NCBI GenBank assembly: GCA_020028195.1
Contig: JAHWYE010000014.1
Span: 1 to 12,595 of the forward strand
DNA: 12,595 nucleotides
Reading direction: 5' to 3'
From: Nitrospirota bacterium
Lineage (GTDB): Bacteria > Nitrospirota > Nitrospiria > Nitrospirales > Nitrospiraceae
Shown here: piece after piece, positions 6,084 to 12,595 of the stretch
How the letters are laid out: the number at the start of each line of letters is the position of its first letter
Position numbering within the stretch: position 1 is the stretch's first letter
Translations under genes and position numbers: made by a program
The notes under the pieces: model-generated
The model's database searches: none
Told to the model about the DNA's origin: nothing
What the model saw: only the letters and a program-made list of their open reading frames with translations

Positions 6084-6113
6084 AGTATAGCCAGCCTCCG
6101 ACCTAATTGGCAA
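6084..6113 (-). promoter_or_regulatory. Strong sigma70-like promoter of the radical SAM operon
   Basis: On the minus strand, TTGCCA (6113-6108, 5 of 6 matches to TTGACA) and TATACT (6089-6084, 5 of 6 to TATAAT) are 18 bases apart. Transcription would start near 6077, giving a leader of about 22 bases that contains the GAGGA ribosome-binding site. It is the best promoter match noticed in the window. Confidence 0.6.
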
Positions 6114-6118
6114 CCAAT
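6106..6118. promoter_or_regulatory. ATTGG-CAA-CCAAT palindrome over the -35 box
   Basis: A perfect 5-base inverted repeat with a 3-base spacer overlaps the -35 element of the promoter at 6084-6113. The position is what one expects of an operator, but the repeat is short and no regulator gene is in the window. Chance occurrence is possible. Confidence 0.3.
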
Positions 6119-6139
6119 GGAGCCGTGAGAAGGAGAGGG

Positions 6140-7864
6140 TCACACCTGGAATTGAGCCTCATACAGACCGGCATAGAGTCCGCCTTTCATCAGTAGTTCC
6201 TCGTGCAGACCCTGCTCAACAATCTGACCGTGGTCCACCACCACAATCCGATCCACATGGTGCAAAGTCGACAGTCGGTGCGCGATGATGAAGGTCGTGC
6301 GCCCCCGGGTCAGACAGTCCAGGGCCTCACGGATCTTCACCTCGGTTTCGGTATCGATGTTGGATGTCGCCTCGTCAAAAATCACGATCGGCGGGTCCTT
6401 GAGCAAGACGCGCGCAATCGACACCCGTTGCTTCTCGCCGACGGACAGCTTCACGCCCCGTTCGCCGATCCAGGTGTCATATCCTTCGGGAAGCTGGGAG
6501 ATGAACTCGTGCGCACGCGCCGCTTCCGCTGCAGATTCCATCCTTGCCTGATCGGCTCCCAGATCACCATATAAAATATTGTCCCGGACGGTACCGTTGA
6601 ACAGAAAGGGTTCCTGTTGCACCAGGCCGATTTGGCTGCGCAGGAACGCAAGAGGCAGGTGCCGCAGGTCATAGCCGTCGATGGTGATCGCCCCCGCCCG
6701 TACGTCGTAGAACCGCATCAGCAGCTTCAGCATGGTGCTTTTGCCGGCTCCGCTGGGGCCGACCAACGCGATCCGTTCACCCGGCTGGACATCCAGCGTC
6801 ACACTAAAGAGGACCGGCACGTCCGGACGATAGTGGAACGAGACGCGGTCGAACCGGACCGCTCCGTTCATCCGATCCACCGGCGCGATCGTACCTGGTC
6901 GATCCTGCACCTCCGGCAAGGTGTCCAGGATATCGAAGACGCGCTCGCTGGCGGCCAGCGCATGCTGAAGCATGTGGTTGACCGAATGAATCTGATTGAT
7001 CGGCACGTAGAAGAGCGCGAGGTAGGACAGGAACATGACCAGCTCGCCCACTGTCAGAGCGCCCCGTAGCACCTCCCCAGCCCCATACCAGATGATCAGC
7101 ACGGTACCCAGGCTGCCCACGAAAATCATGCCGGGCGAATAGAGGGACCAGAGACACATGGCCTTGAGATTGCTGTCACTGTACTCGCGGCTCAGTACGT
7201 TGAACCGGTCTCGCTCGTAGCTCTGCCGGTTAAATCCCATCGTCTCCCGAATTCCGGACAGCGCGTCCTGGAGATAGGCATTCAGTTCGGCCGCATTCCT
7301 CCTGATGGCGTGATAGTAGCGGTGCACCTGCTTCGTGAACGCTGAGGCGGACAGGACCAGAATGGGGATGGGAAGCAGCGACAAAGCGGCCAGCTTCCAG
7401 TTCAACATGAACAGCATGACCGTGATCCCCACGAGGGTCAGCGAGGCGGTCAGCAGCCCTTCCAAGCCGTCAACAAAGATTCGTTCGACATGTTCCGTGT
7501 CGCTATTGACCCGTGACATGATCTCGCCGGTGGAGCGGCTCTCGAAGTAGCTCACGGACAGCCGTTGTAGCGCGGCGAACACCTGGGCGCGCAAATCATG
7601 TACGACCCGCTGCTCAAGGGTGTTGTTGAAGCGGATCCGAAGGGAAGCAAAGACATTCTTGAGCCCGTAGGCGAGCAGGAACCCGACGATCACCCAGGAG
7701 AGGAGCCCAGGGCGGCGGGCTTGAATCACGTCGTCGATGACGATCTTGACTAACCAGGGTGGCACCAACTCAAGCGCCGTGGTCACACCTGCGCAGAGCA
7801 GGGTGGTGATCGCAAGGAGACGATAGGGGCGGAGATACTTCAGAACACGAAAGAGAGTTTTCAC
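6140..7864 (-). CDS. MsbA-like ABC exporter half-transporter (fused TMD-NBD)
   Basis: A 574-residue inner-membrane ABC exporter that should work as a homodimer. The N-terminal membrane domain (about 1-310) shows six hydrophobic helices and an exporter-type coupling region (YFESRSTGEIMSRVNSDTEHVE, 106-127). The ATPase domain has Walker A GPSGAGKST (369-377), a Q-loop near Q416, signature LSVGEKQR (473-480), Walker B IVIFDEAT (493-500) and H-loop His529. The signature departs from LSGGQ in a way seen in other members of this subfamily. The substrate is unknown; lipid, lipopolysaccharide or drug export are all possible. The start is GTG at 7864 with a weak ribosome-binding site, 24 bases downstream of the deformylase stop, so the two are probably co-transcribed. 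Its stop precedes the radical SAM operon promoter with no clear terminator. Confidence 0.9.
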   Translation of the reverse strand: MKTLFRVLKYLRPYRLLAITTLLCAGVTTALELVPPWLVKIVIDDVIQARRPGLLSWVIVGFLLAYGLKNVFASLRIRFNNTLEQRVVHDLRAQVFAALQRLSVSYFESRSTGEIMSRVNSDTEHVERIFVDGLEGLLTASLTLVGITVMLFMLNWKLAALSLLPIPILVLSASAFTKQVHRYYHAIRRNAAELNAYLQDALSGIRETMGFNRQSYERDRFNVLSREYSDSNLKAMCLWSLYSPGMIFVGSLGTVLIIWYGAGEVLRGALTVGELVMFLSYLALFYVPINQIHSVNHMLQHALAASERVFDILDTLPEVQDRPGTIAPVDRMNGAVRFDRVSFHYRPDVPVLFSVTLDVQPGERIALVGPSGAGKSTMLKLLMRFYDVRAGAITIDGYDLRHLPLAFLRSQIGLVQQEPFLFNGTVRDNILYGDLGADQARMESAAEAARAHEFISQLPEGYDTWIGERGVKLSVGEKQRVSIARVLLKDPPIVIFDEATSNIDTETEVKIREALDCLTRGRTTFIIAHRLSTLHHVDRIVVVDHGQIVEQGLHEELLMKGGLYAGLYEAQFQV

Positions 7865-7875
7865 AAGCCGCTAGG

Positions 7876-7890
7876 GTGCAGGTTGAGGCT
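7876..7890. repeat. Half-copy of the hexamer repeat
   Basis: Read on the minus strand, this stretch with its flanks matches the right arm of the hairpin at 41-61 at 16 of 21 positions, including a shared ACCTGCACC core. It lies in the 24-base gap between the deformylase and ABC exporter genes and touches the deformylase stop codon. Only one arm is present, so no hairpin forms here. Confidence 0.45.
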
Positions 7891-8419
7891 AAATAACCGT
7901 CGCATGCTCTTTCTTCCAGAACCGGTCAAATTCGTCCAGTTGCGTCAAGGTGGCCAGGTCGGTCATACGGTCGAGGAACAATTTCCCGTTCAAATGGTCG
8001 AGTTCGTGCTGGATACAGACGGCAAAGAGATCCGTGGCCTCGAAGTCCAAGGGCGATCCGTGCCGGTCGAGCCCATGAACGCGAACCATCGAGGGGCGCG
8101 CGACTTTCCCGCGCAGCCCATCCACGCTGAGGCACCCCTCCCAGTTCTCGACCTGATGGGGTCCGTAATACACGATTCGAGGATTCACCAAAACCGTTTG
8201 GGGAAATCCATTGTCGCCTGGGCATGCCATCACCACAAGCTGCTGCGAGCGTGACACCTGCGGTGCAGCCAGACCGATCCCCTCCGCCCCCTGCATCGTC
8301 TCGAACATGTCGTCGATGAATTGCTGAAACGCCTGGGTTCCGATTTCATTGGGGTCCACAGCCTGTGCGACCTGCCGCAAGAGCGGATTCCCCAGCTTGG
8401 CGATGGTGAGCAGAGCCAT
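7889..8419 (-). CDS. def: Peptide deformylase
   Basis: A 176-residue metal-dependent (normally Fe2+) hydrolase that removes the formyl group from the N-terminal formyl-methionine of new proteins, in the cytosol. All three family motifs are present: GIGLAAPQ (47-54), EGCLS (94-98, metal ligand Cys96) and HELDH (138-142, two metal-binding His and catalytic Glu139). The frame is open to a TTG at 8452, but ATG 8419 with AGGA nine bases upstream gives the usual N terminus (MALLTIAKLGNPLLRQ) and length. The gene is not next to fmt, its common partner; it is followed closely by the ABC exporter gene. Confidence 0.96.
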   Translation of the reverse strand: MALLTIAKLGNPLLRQVAQAVDPNEIGTQAFQQFIDDMFETMQGAEGIGLAAPQVSRSQQLVVMACPGDNGFPQTVLVNPRIVYYGPHQVENWEGCLSVDGLRGKVARPSMVRVHGLDRHGSPLDFEATDLFAVCIQHELDHLNGKLFLDRMTDLATLTQLDEFDRFWKKEHATVI

Positions 8420-8490
8420 GAGTCCTTTTCCTGGACGTTTATCGGTCGTCAATCATTCTTCGGTGAAGGCTTGGCTATCAGATCTAGGTG

Positions 8491-8520
8491 TTTATAACAC
8501 ACGGTTTCTCCGGCCTGCAA
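8491..8520 (-). promoter_or_regulatory. Possible promoter of def overlapping the REP-like palindrome
   Basis: On the minus strand TATAAA (8496-8491) lies 18 bases from TTGCAG (8520-8515, only 3 of 6 matches to TTGACA). Transcription would begin about 8484, some 65 bases before the def start. The -10 lies in a small inverted repeat GTGTT-TAT-AACAC (8488-8500). The weak -35 keeps confidence low. Confidence 0.3.
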
Positions 8521-8525
8521 GCCGG
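8510..8525. repeat. REP-like palindrome
   Basis: A 16-base palindrome of the form CCGGCYTGCARGCCGG with a single mismatched pair, flanked by GGGCTACAG. Similar GTAGCCCGGC...GCCGG units are common extragenic palindromes in many bacteria. It lies between the HEAT-protein stop and def, and no T run follows on the minus strand, so it is not a typical terminator. Confidence 0.5.
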
Positions 8526-8562
8526 GCTACAGTCTTGCTACGGAAGTCCTTTCGTTGATCGC

Positions 8563-9372
8563 TCACTCCTGATAGGTTCGTTTCCTGGGCGCACGAGGGT
8601 CAGGAATCTCGAAGATCTCCTGGTTCGTCTTCCACCACTCGACCCATTCCTGCGCCCATTCCACTCGGTCCTGTTTCGTCGAGATATCCCAGTCATGCAT
8701 CTCGCTCTCGTGGCGAGTCAGAAGCCATAGCGACTGGACGGCGGTCAAGGCCACGAATCGCTCGTCGTCCGGGATCATCCCGATGAGTACGGGAATCACC
8801 GCTTTCTTCCGCACATAACGGGCCTCGAACGCAGCGGCCTTCCTGATCGTAGGGTTGGGGTCTTTGGCCATGACTTCTATCGCCGGCGGGACCAGGGACG
8901 GGTCCAAACGCACCGCCACCCGCAAGGCATGCTCCCGGACCCTGGCCATTTCGTTTGGTTCCTTTGCAGTCGCAACTAGCGCCGGGACTGCGCCAGGATC
9001 CTTGATCATCAAGAGCGTTTCGATCGCATTGTACCGGAGCCGCGGACCAGGCATCGTCAATGCCTTAACCAGTACGGGAACCACCGGCGCGCCTAGGTGG
9101 ACGAACTCCCCCATTGCCCACAATTCTTGCTTGCCATCAAGCAACGGCAGGAGCGCTTCGGCCCGTTGGATTTCTTCCGGACCCAGAGGCTTTGCGTTGC
9201 GGGGGACCGAGGTGTCAGGGGCTGCGTCCGGTTTCGGAGGGAAATCGAACGGCACTTGAGTGGGCACCACATGCGCCCACTCGCTGAACGCACTCGTAGA
9301 TCCCGAAGCAGCCGCAAGCGCTGTAATCACGGCAAGCCATCCGAGCAACAGGATCCGCATCATCCGACTCAT
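8563..9372 (-). CDS. Exported HEAT-repeat protein
   Basis: A 269-residue protein with an N-terminal signal peptide (MSRMMRILLLGWLAVITALAA, probable cleavage near residue 28, TSA|FSEW). A Pro-rich linker is followed by alpha-helical HEAT/PBS-lyase-type repeats (about 75-230). Their recurrent features include GAPVVPVLVKAL, GAVPALVATA, REHALRVAVRLDPSLVPPAI and IRKAAAFEARYV. Such proteins usually act as scaffolds for protein binding; here it would be periplasmic. The C terminus carries a Trp-rich helix (EWAQEWVEWWKTNQ). The frame is open to an ATG at 9441, but ATG 9372 has GGAAGG seven bases upstream and starts directly with the signal peptide, so it is chosen. It lies 148 bases downstream of the RND pump gene on the same strand. 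A functional link to metal efflux is unproven. Confidence 0.87.
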   Translation of the reverse strand: MSRMMRILLLGWLAVITALAAASGSTSAFSEWAHVVPTQVPFDFPPKPDAAPDTSVPRNAKPLGPEEIQRAEALLPLLDGKQELWAMGEFVHLGAPVVPVLVKALTMPGPRLRYNAIETLLMIKDPGAVPALVATAKEPNEMARVREHALRVAVRLDPSLVPPAIEVMAKDPNPTIRKAAAFEARYVRKKAVIPVLIGMIPDDERFVALTAVQSLWLLTRHESEMHDWDISTKQDRVEWAQEWVEWWKTNQEIFEIPDPRAPRKRTYQE

Positions 9373-9447
9373 GGTGCCGCCTTCCGTTGAGAACAACTTG
9401 CTTTTACTACGTTCGATGATCATTCCACAGCTTTCTTGCATGGTACC

Positions 9448-9457
9448 TTCGGCCGAA
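9448..9457. other. Palindrome in the RND-HEAT gap
   Basis: A perfect 10-base palindrome (TTCGGCCGAA) lies in the 148-base gap between the RND stop and the HEAT-protein start. It is too short and lacks the T run needed for a terminator. No convincing promoter was seen in this gap. Confidence 0.25.
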
Positions 9458-9520
9458 ACCGAAATGCAACGGGCGTAAACAGGGTTCGGAAGCGAAGGAT
9501 GACGACGCGAGACCGAACGT

Positions 9521-12500
9521 TTACGTTGTTGGCTCGTCTGTTTGGGTGGCCGCGCGAGGCGTTGAGAGGCGATCCTCTCCTCGATGCACGAGTTGATACA
9601 GAACCGGTAGCACCAGCAGGATCAACACAGCCGACGTCAACATGCCGCCCACCACCACGCGAGCCAGCGGTTGCTGGGACTGAGCACCGATCCCCGTGGC
9701 GACCGCGGCCGGCAAAAGCCCGATGCCCGCTGCCAACGTGGTCATCAACACTGGCCGCATGCGCGCCTCGGCGCCTTTCATAATCGCGGACCGCAGATCA
9801 TGTCCCTCTTGCACGAGGTCGCGAATCCTGACCACCAGGATGAGGCCTCCCTGGATCGCCACTCCGAACAGCGAGATGAACCCCACTGCCGCCGAGATAC
9901 TGAAGTCCGTTCCAGTGACTATTAGCGAGAACACCCCGCCGATCAGTGCAAACGGAACCGCCAGCAGGACCAACACCGCATCCCGGAATGAGTTCACGGT
10001 CAGATAGACCAGAAATAAAATGATCATCAGGCTGAACGGAACAATCGTCGCCAGTCGCTGCTTCTCATCCTGCAGTTGATCGTATTCGCCATGCCATTCG
10101 AGCCGATATCGCTCCGGTAAGGAGACCTGCTTCCGGAGTCTGGCCTGTGCCTCCCGGACCGTACTTTCCAGATCACGGCCTCGCACGCTGAATTTAATCG
10201 GAATGTATCGCTCATTATTCTCTCGATAAATAATGAAGGCTCCGGTTTGCATTGAAATGGCGGTCAATTGCTTCAGCGGAATGCGGGCTCCTTCCGGCGT
10301 GTTGACCAAGATATTCCCGATCGTCTCGACGTCCTGCCGAAACTCGGGTAGAAACCGCACCACCAGATTAAACCAGCGCTCGCCCTCAAATACGCGAGTC
10401 AGAGCCTGCCCCCCAATGGCTGCCTGGACGACCGCATTCACATCGGACACGAGCAGCCCATACCGTGCGCAGGCTTCGCGATCCACCTGGATCAGGAGGT
10501 TCGGCTGACCCAGCAGACGGAGAATACCTAGGTCCTTGACGCCCCTGACCTGTTTCATGACCTGCTCGATTTCCACGGCTTTAGCTTCCAAAACCTTCAG
10601 GTCCGAGCCGTACAGTTTGATCGAATTTTCGCCCTTCACGCCGGACATGGCTTCTTGCACATTGTCCTGGATGACTTGAGAAAAGTTGAACGTCATGCCT
10701 GGAATCTTGTCCAGGACCTTCTCGATCTCCTCGATCAGCTTGTCTTTGGAGGTGATCTCAGCGCGCCATTCTTTGGCCGGCTTCAGGTTCACCAAAAACT
10801 CGGCGTTGAAAAAACTGGTCGGATCGGTACCGTCGTCCGGCCGACCCAGTTGAGACACGACCCCGCTTACCTCTGAAAACTCTCGGAAAATTCCCTTGAC
10901 TTCTGTCGTCAACCTGCCGGCCTGCTCAAACGAAATGTCCACCGGCATCGTGGCGCGCACCCACAGATTCCCCTCCTCCAGGGCGGGCATGAACTCCCCG
11001 CCCAATAAGGGCACGGCCGCCAGCGCGCAGACCAACAGCCCGGCAGCCGCGCCCGCGACCAGCACCTGGTGTCCGAGCGCCCATCGCAAAAACTCCAGAT
11101 AAAGGCGCCGGATCGTGCGTACCAGTAGCGTGTCTTCTTCGCGAATGCGATCCTCCAGCAGCAGCATGCAGAGTACCGGCCCCAGAGTAAATGCCATCAG
11201 GAGCGCACCGCTGAGCGCCAGGCCGTAGGTGAGCGACATCGGCGCAAAGATTTTTCCTGGAACACCCGTCATGGTGAACAAGGGAATGAACGCCACGAGA
11301 ATAATGGCAGTAGCAAAAAAGATCGGCCGGCCGACCTCCCGCGCGGCTCGGACGATATGCATCGGGACGGTTAGGCCCGGGCCTGGCCTGTGGGCAATGT
11401 GATAAAAGATGCTTTCCACCATGATTAGCGTTGAATCCACGATGATGCCGAAATCGATTGCGCCGAGAGAAATCAGATTGGCCGATTCCCCCAGATTGAC
11501 CAACATCGTGAATGTGAAGAGCAGCGACATCGGAACCGTAAGCGCGACGATCATAGCTGTCCGGAAGTGGCCAAGAAACAGGTAGAGGATCACGAACACG
11601 AGCAGAATGCCGCTGATCAGGATATCCACGACCGTCTCAATCGTGGTATGAATCAGCACAGTCCGGTCGTAGAAGGTCTTCACCTGAACTCCCTTCGGCA
11701 GCTTCCAGGTGTTGAGCTCCTCTACCTTTCGGTGCACGCGCTCCAGGACCTCTATCGCCTTGTATCCCCGCTGGAGCAGGACCACACCTTCCACCACATC
11801 ATCTCGGTCATCAATCCCGACTTTGCCGAGTCGTACACGGTGACCCACGTTCACCTTGCCGAGGTTTTTCACGAACACTGGCGTTCCGTTTTTCTCCGCC
11901 ACCATCACGTTCTCGATGTCTGCCAGCCCGTTAATCAGTCCAATCCCGCGGATGTTAAAATTCTGTGCTCCAACGGAGAGATAGTTGCCTCCGACGTTGG
12001 CATTGCTGTTGGCCAGCGCGGTAATGACCTGTGACAAGCTCACGCTATAACTGAGCAAGGCCCCGGGGTTGATGTCCACGTGGTACTCTTTGGTGGTTCC
12101 GCCGAACGCTGTCACATCAATCACACCCGGTATCCGCTTGAATTCCCGCTGCAGCCTCCAATCCTGAAGTGCCTTGAGATCCGTCAAGGTGGCGGCGTCC
12201 CCGTCACTGACCAGTTCATAGCGATAAATCTCCGCGATCGCCCACCAGGGTGAGAGCGCCGGTTGCACCTCGGTGGGTAAACTCGAGAGGAGCGCCAACC
12301 GGTTCAGGACCTCCTGCCGATCGAAAAAGTAGTTGGTGCCGAAATCGAAGTAGAATTTAATGTCGCTGAGGCCGAAGATGGACAAGGAGCGGATATCTTT
12401 AAGGCCCGGCATACCGAGAAGGGCCGTCTCGATGGGGATCGTAATCTGTCGTTCTATTTCTTCAGCCGACCACCCGGGATACTGGGTGATCACCTCAATC

Positions 12501-12595
12501 ATAGGAGGAGACGGATCAGGGTAGGCGACAACGTCAAGGATATGAAAGGCGTACAGGCCGCCGAAGAAGAGAGTCAGCCCCAGTATACAGACCAG
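9521..12595 (-). CDS. CzcA/CusA-family heavy-metal efflux RND permease, 5' end beyond window
   Basis: Inner-membrane proton-driven pump subunit of the heavy-metal RND class, which works with a periplasmic adaptor and an outer-membrane channel. About 1024 residues are visible. The reading frame stays open through the window edge: upstream of the Met at 12502 it continues with LVCILGLTLFFGG and DVVAYPDPSPP, the usual end of the first membrane helix and the conserved start of the pore domain, so that Met is internal. About 10-20 residues are missing. The fourth-helix proton-relay motif is intact (GAIDFGIIVDSTLIMVES), with D350, D356 and E363 counted from the internal Met. It also has ANVGGNYLSVGAQNFNIRGIGLI and the second set of C-terminal helices. 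The metal is not determinable by eye. Adaptor and channel genes are not in view and may lie beyond the right edge. Confidence 0.93.
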   Translation of the reverse strand: MVCILGLTLFFGGLYAFHILDVVAYPDPSPPMIEVITQYPGWSAEEIERQITIPIETALLGMPGLKDIRSLSIFGLSDIKFYFDFGTNYFFDRQEVLNRLALLSSLPTEVQPALSPWWAIAEIYRYELVSDGDAATLTDLKALQDWRLQREFKRIPGVIDVTAFGGTTKEYHVDINPGALLSYSVSLSQVITALANSNANVGGNYLSVGAQNFNIRGIGLINGLADIENVMVAEKNGTPVFVKNLGKVNVGHRVRLGKVGIDDRDDVVEGVVLLQRGYKAIEVLERVHRKVEELNTWKLPKGVQVKTFYDRTVLIHTTIETVVDILISGILLVFVILYLFLGHFRTAMIVALTVPMSLLFTFTMLVNLGESANLISLGAIDFGIIVDSTLIMVESIFYHIAHRPGPGLTVPMHIVRAAREVGRPIFFATAIILVAFIPLFTMTGVPGKIFAPMSLTYGLALSGALLMAFTLGPVLCMLLLEDRIREEDTLLVRTIRRLYLEFLRWALGHQVLVAGAAAGLLVCALAAVPLLGGEFMPALEEGNLWVRATMPVDISFEQAGRLTTEVKGIFREFSEVSGVVSQLGRPDDGTDPTSFFNAEFLVNLKPAKEWRAEITSKDKLIEEIEKVLDKIPGMTFNFSQVIQDNVQEAMSGVKGENSIKLYGSDLKVLEAKAVEIEQVMKQVRGVKDLGILRLLGQPNLLIQVDREACARYGLLVSDVNAVVQAAIGGQALTRVFEGERWFNLVVRFLPEFRQDVETIGNILVNTPEGARIPLKQLTAISMQTGAFIIYRENNERYIPIKFSVRGRDLESTVREAQARLRKQVSLPERYRLEWHGEYDQLQDEKQRLATIVPFSLMIILFLVYLTVNSFRDAVLVLLAVPFALIGGVFSLIVTGTDFSISAAVGFISLFGVAIQGGLILVVRIRDLVQEGHDLRSAIMKGAEARMRPVLMTTLAAGIGLLPAAVATGIGAQSQQPLARVVVGGMLTSAVLILLVLPVLYQLVHRGEDRLSTPRAATQTDEPTT

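Noticed and set aside
8420..8452. TTG 8452 as the start of peptide deformylase
   Set aside because: ATG 8419 has a better-placed AGGA and yields the standard deformylase N terminus.
8510..8525. Rho-independent terminator of the HEAT-protein gene
   Set aside because: The stem is not followed by a T run in the direction of transcription; a repeat element fits better.
9373..9441. ATG 9441 as the start of the HEAT-repeat protein
   Set aside because: It would bury the signal peptide behind 23 charged residues. ATG 9372 has a good ribosome-binding site and starts directly with the signal peptide.
11567..12034. A 155-codon plus-strand open frame
   Set aside because: It is antisense to the conserved RND permease; its histidine-rich composition is a mirror of the pump's codons.

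Overview
The window most resembles a chromosomal stretch of a moderately GC-rich, Gram-negative-type bacterium. I suspect the genus Nitrospira or a close relative, judging from the gene order at the left, the RND pump, the HEAT-repeat protein and the repeat-filled gaps between genes. This assignment is inference; there is no rRNA or other phylogenetic marker to test it.

Left block, plus strand (81-3226). Five tightly packed genes encode a threonine-synthase-like PLP enzyme, a MoaD/ThiS-type sulfur carrier ending Gly-Gly-Arg, a stand-alone NIL-domain protein, an E1-like carrier adenylyltransferase (MoeB/ThiF/HcyF type) and a JAMM/M67 metallopeptidase. This is the part list of a protein-thiocarboxylate amino-acid pathway: CysO-CysM-Mec makes cysteine in mycobacteria and HcyS-HcyF-HcyD-MetY makes homocysteine in Wolinella. 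The PLP enzyme here belongs to a family acting on O-phosphohomoserine, the NIL domain is linked to methionine/homocysteine proteins, and the carrier has one extra residue to trim. I therefore infer a homocysteine route in which a ThrC-like enzyme loads the carrier thiocarboxylate onto O-phosphohomoserine. This is the most interesting system in the window.

Middle (3272-6113). A small secreted protein of unknown function (plus strand, own promoter) converges on a minus-strand operon. That operon starts at a strong sigma70-like promoter inside a palindrome. It encodes two tiny Cys-rich proteins followed by a 636-residue B12-binding radical SAM protein of the RiPP-maturation C-methyltransferase type. 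No classical precursor peptide is visible.

Right (6140-12595), all minus strand. In order of transcription: a CzcA/CusA-type RND metal-efflux permease whose 5' end lies beyond the window, an exported HEAT-repeat protein, peptide deformylase, and an MsbA-like ABC exporter half-transporter just downstream of it.

Several gaps hold structured repeats: a hairpin of degenerate hexamers before the PLP enzyme gene, a related half-copy between deformylase and the ABC exporter, a hairpin of degenerate heptamers just before the E1-like gene, and a REP-like palindrome upstream of deformylase. No gene-free stretch exceeds 300 bases. I see no tRNA, rRNA, CRISPR array, insertion sequence or clear rho-independent terminator.
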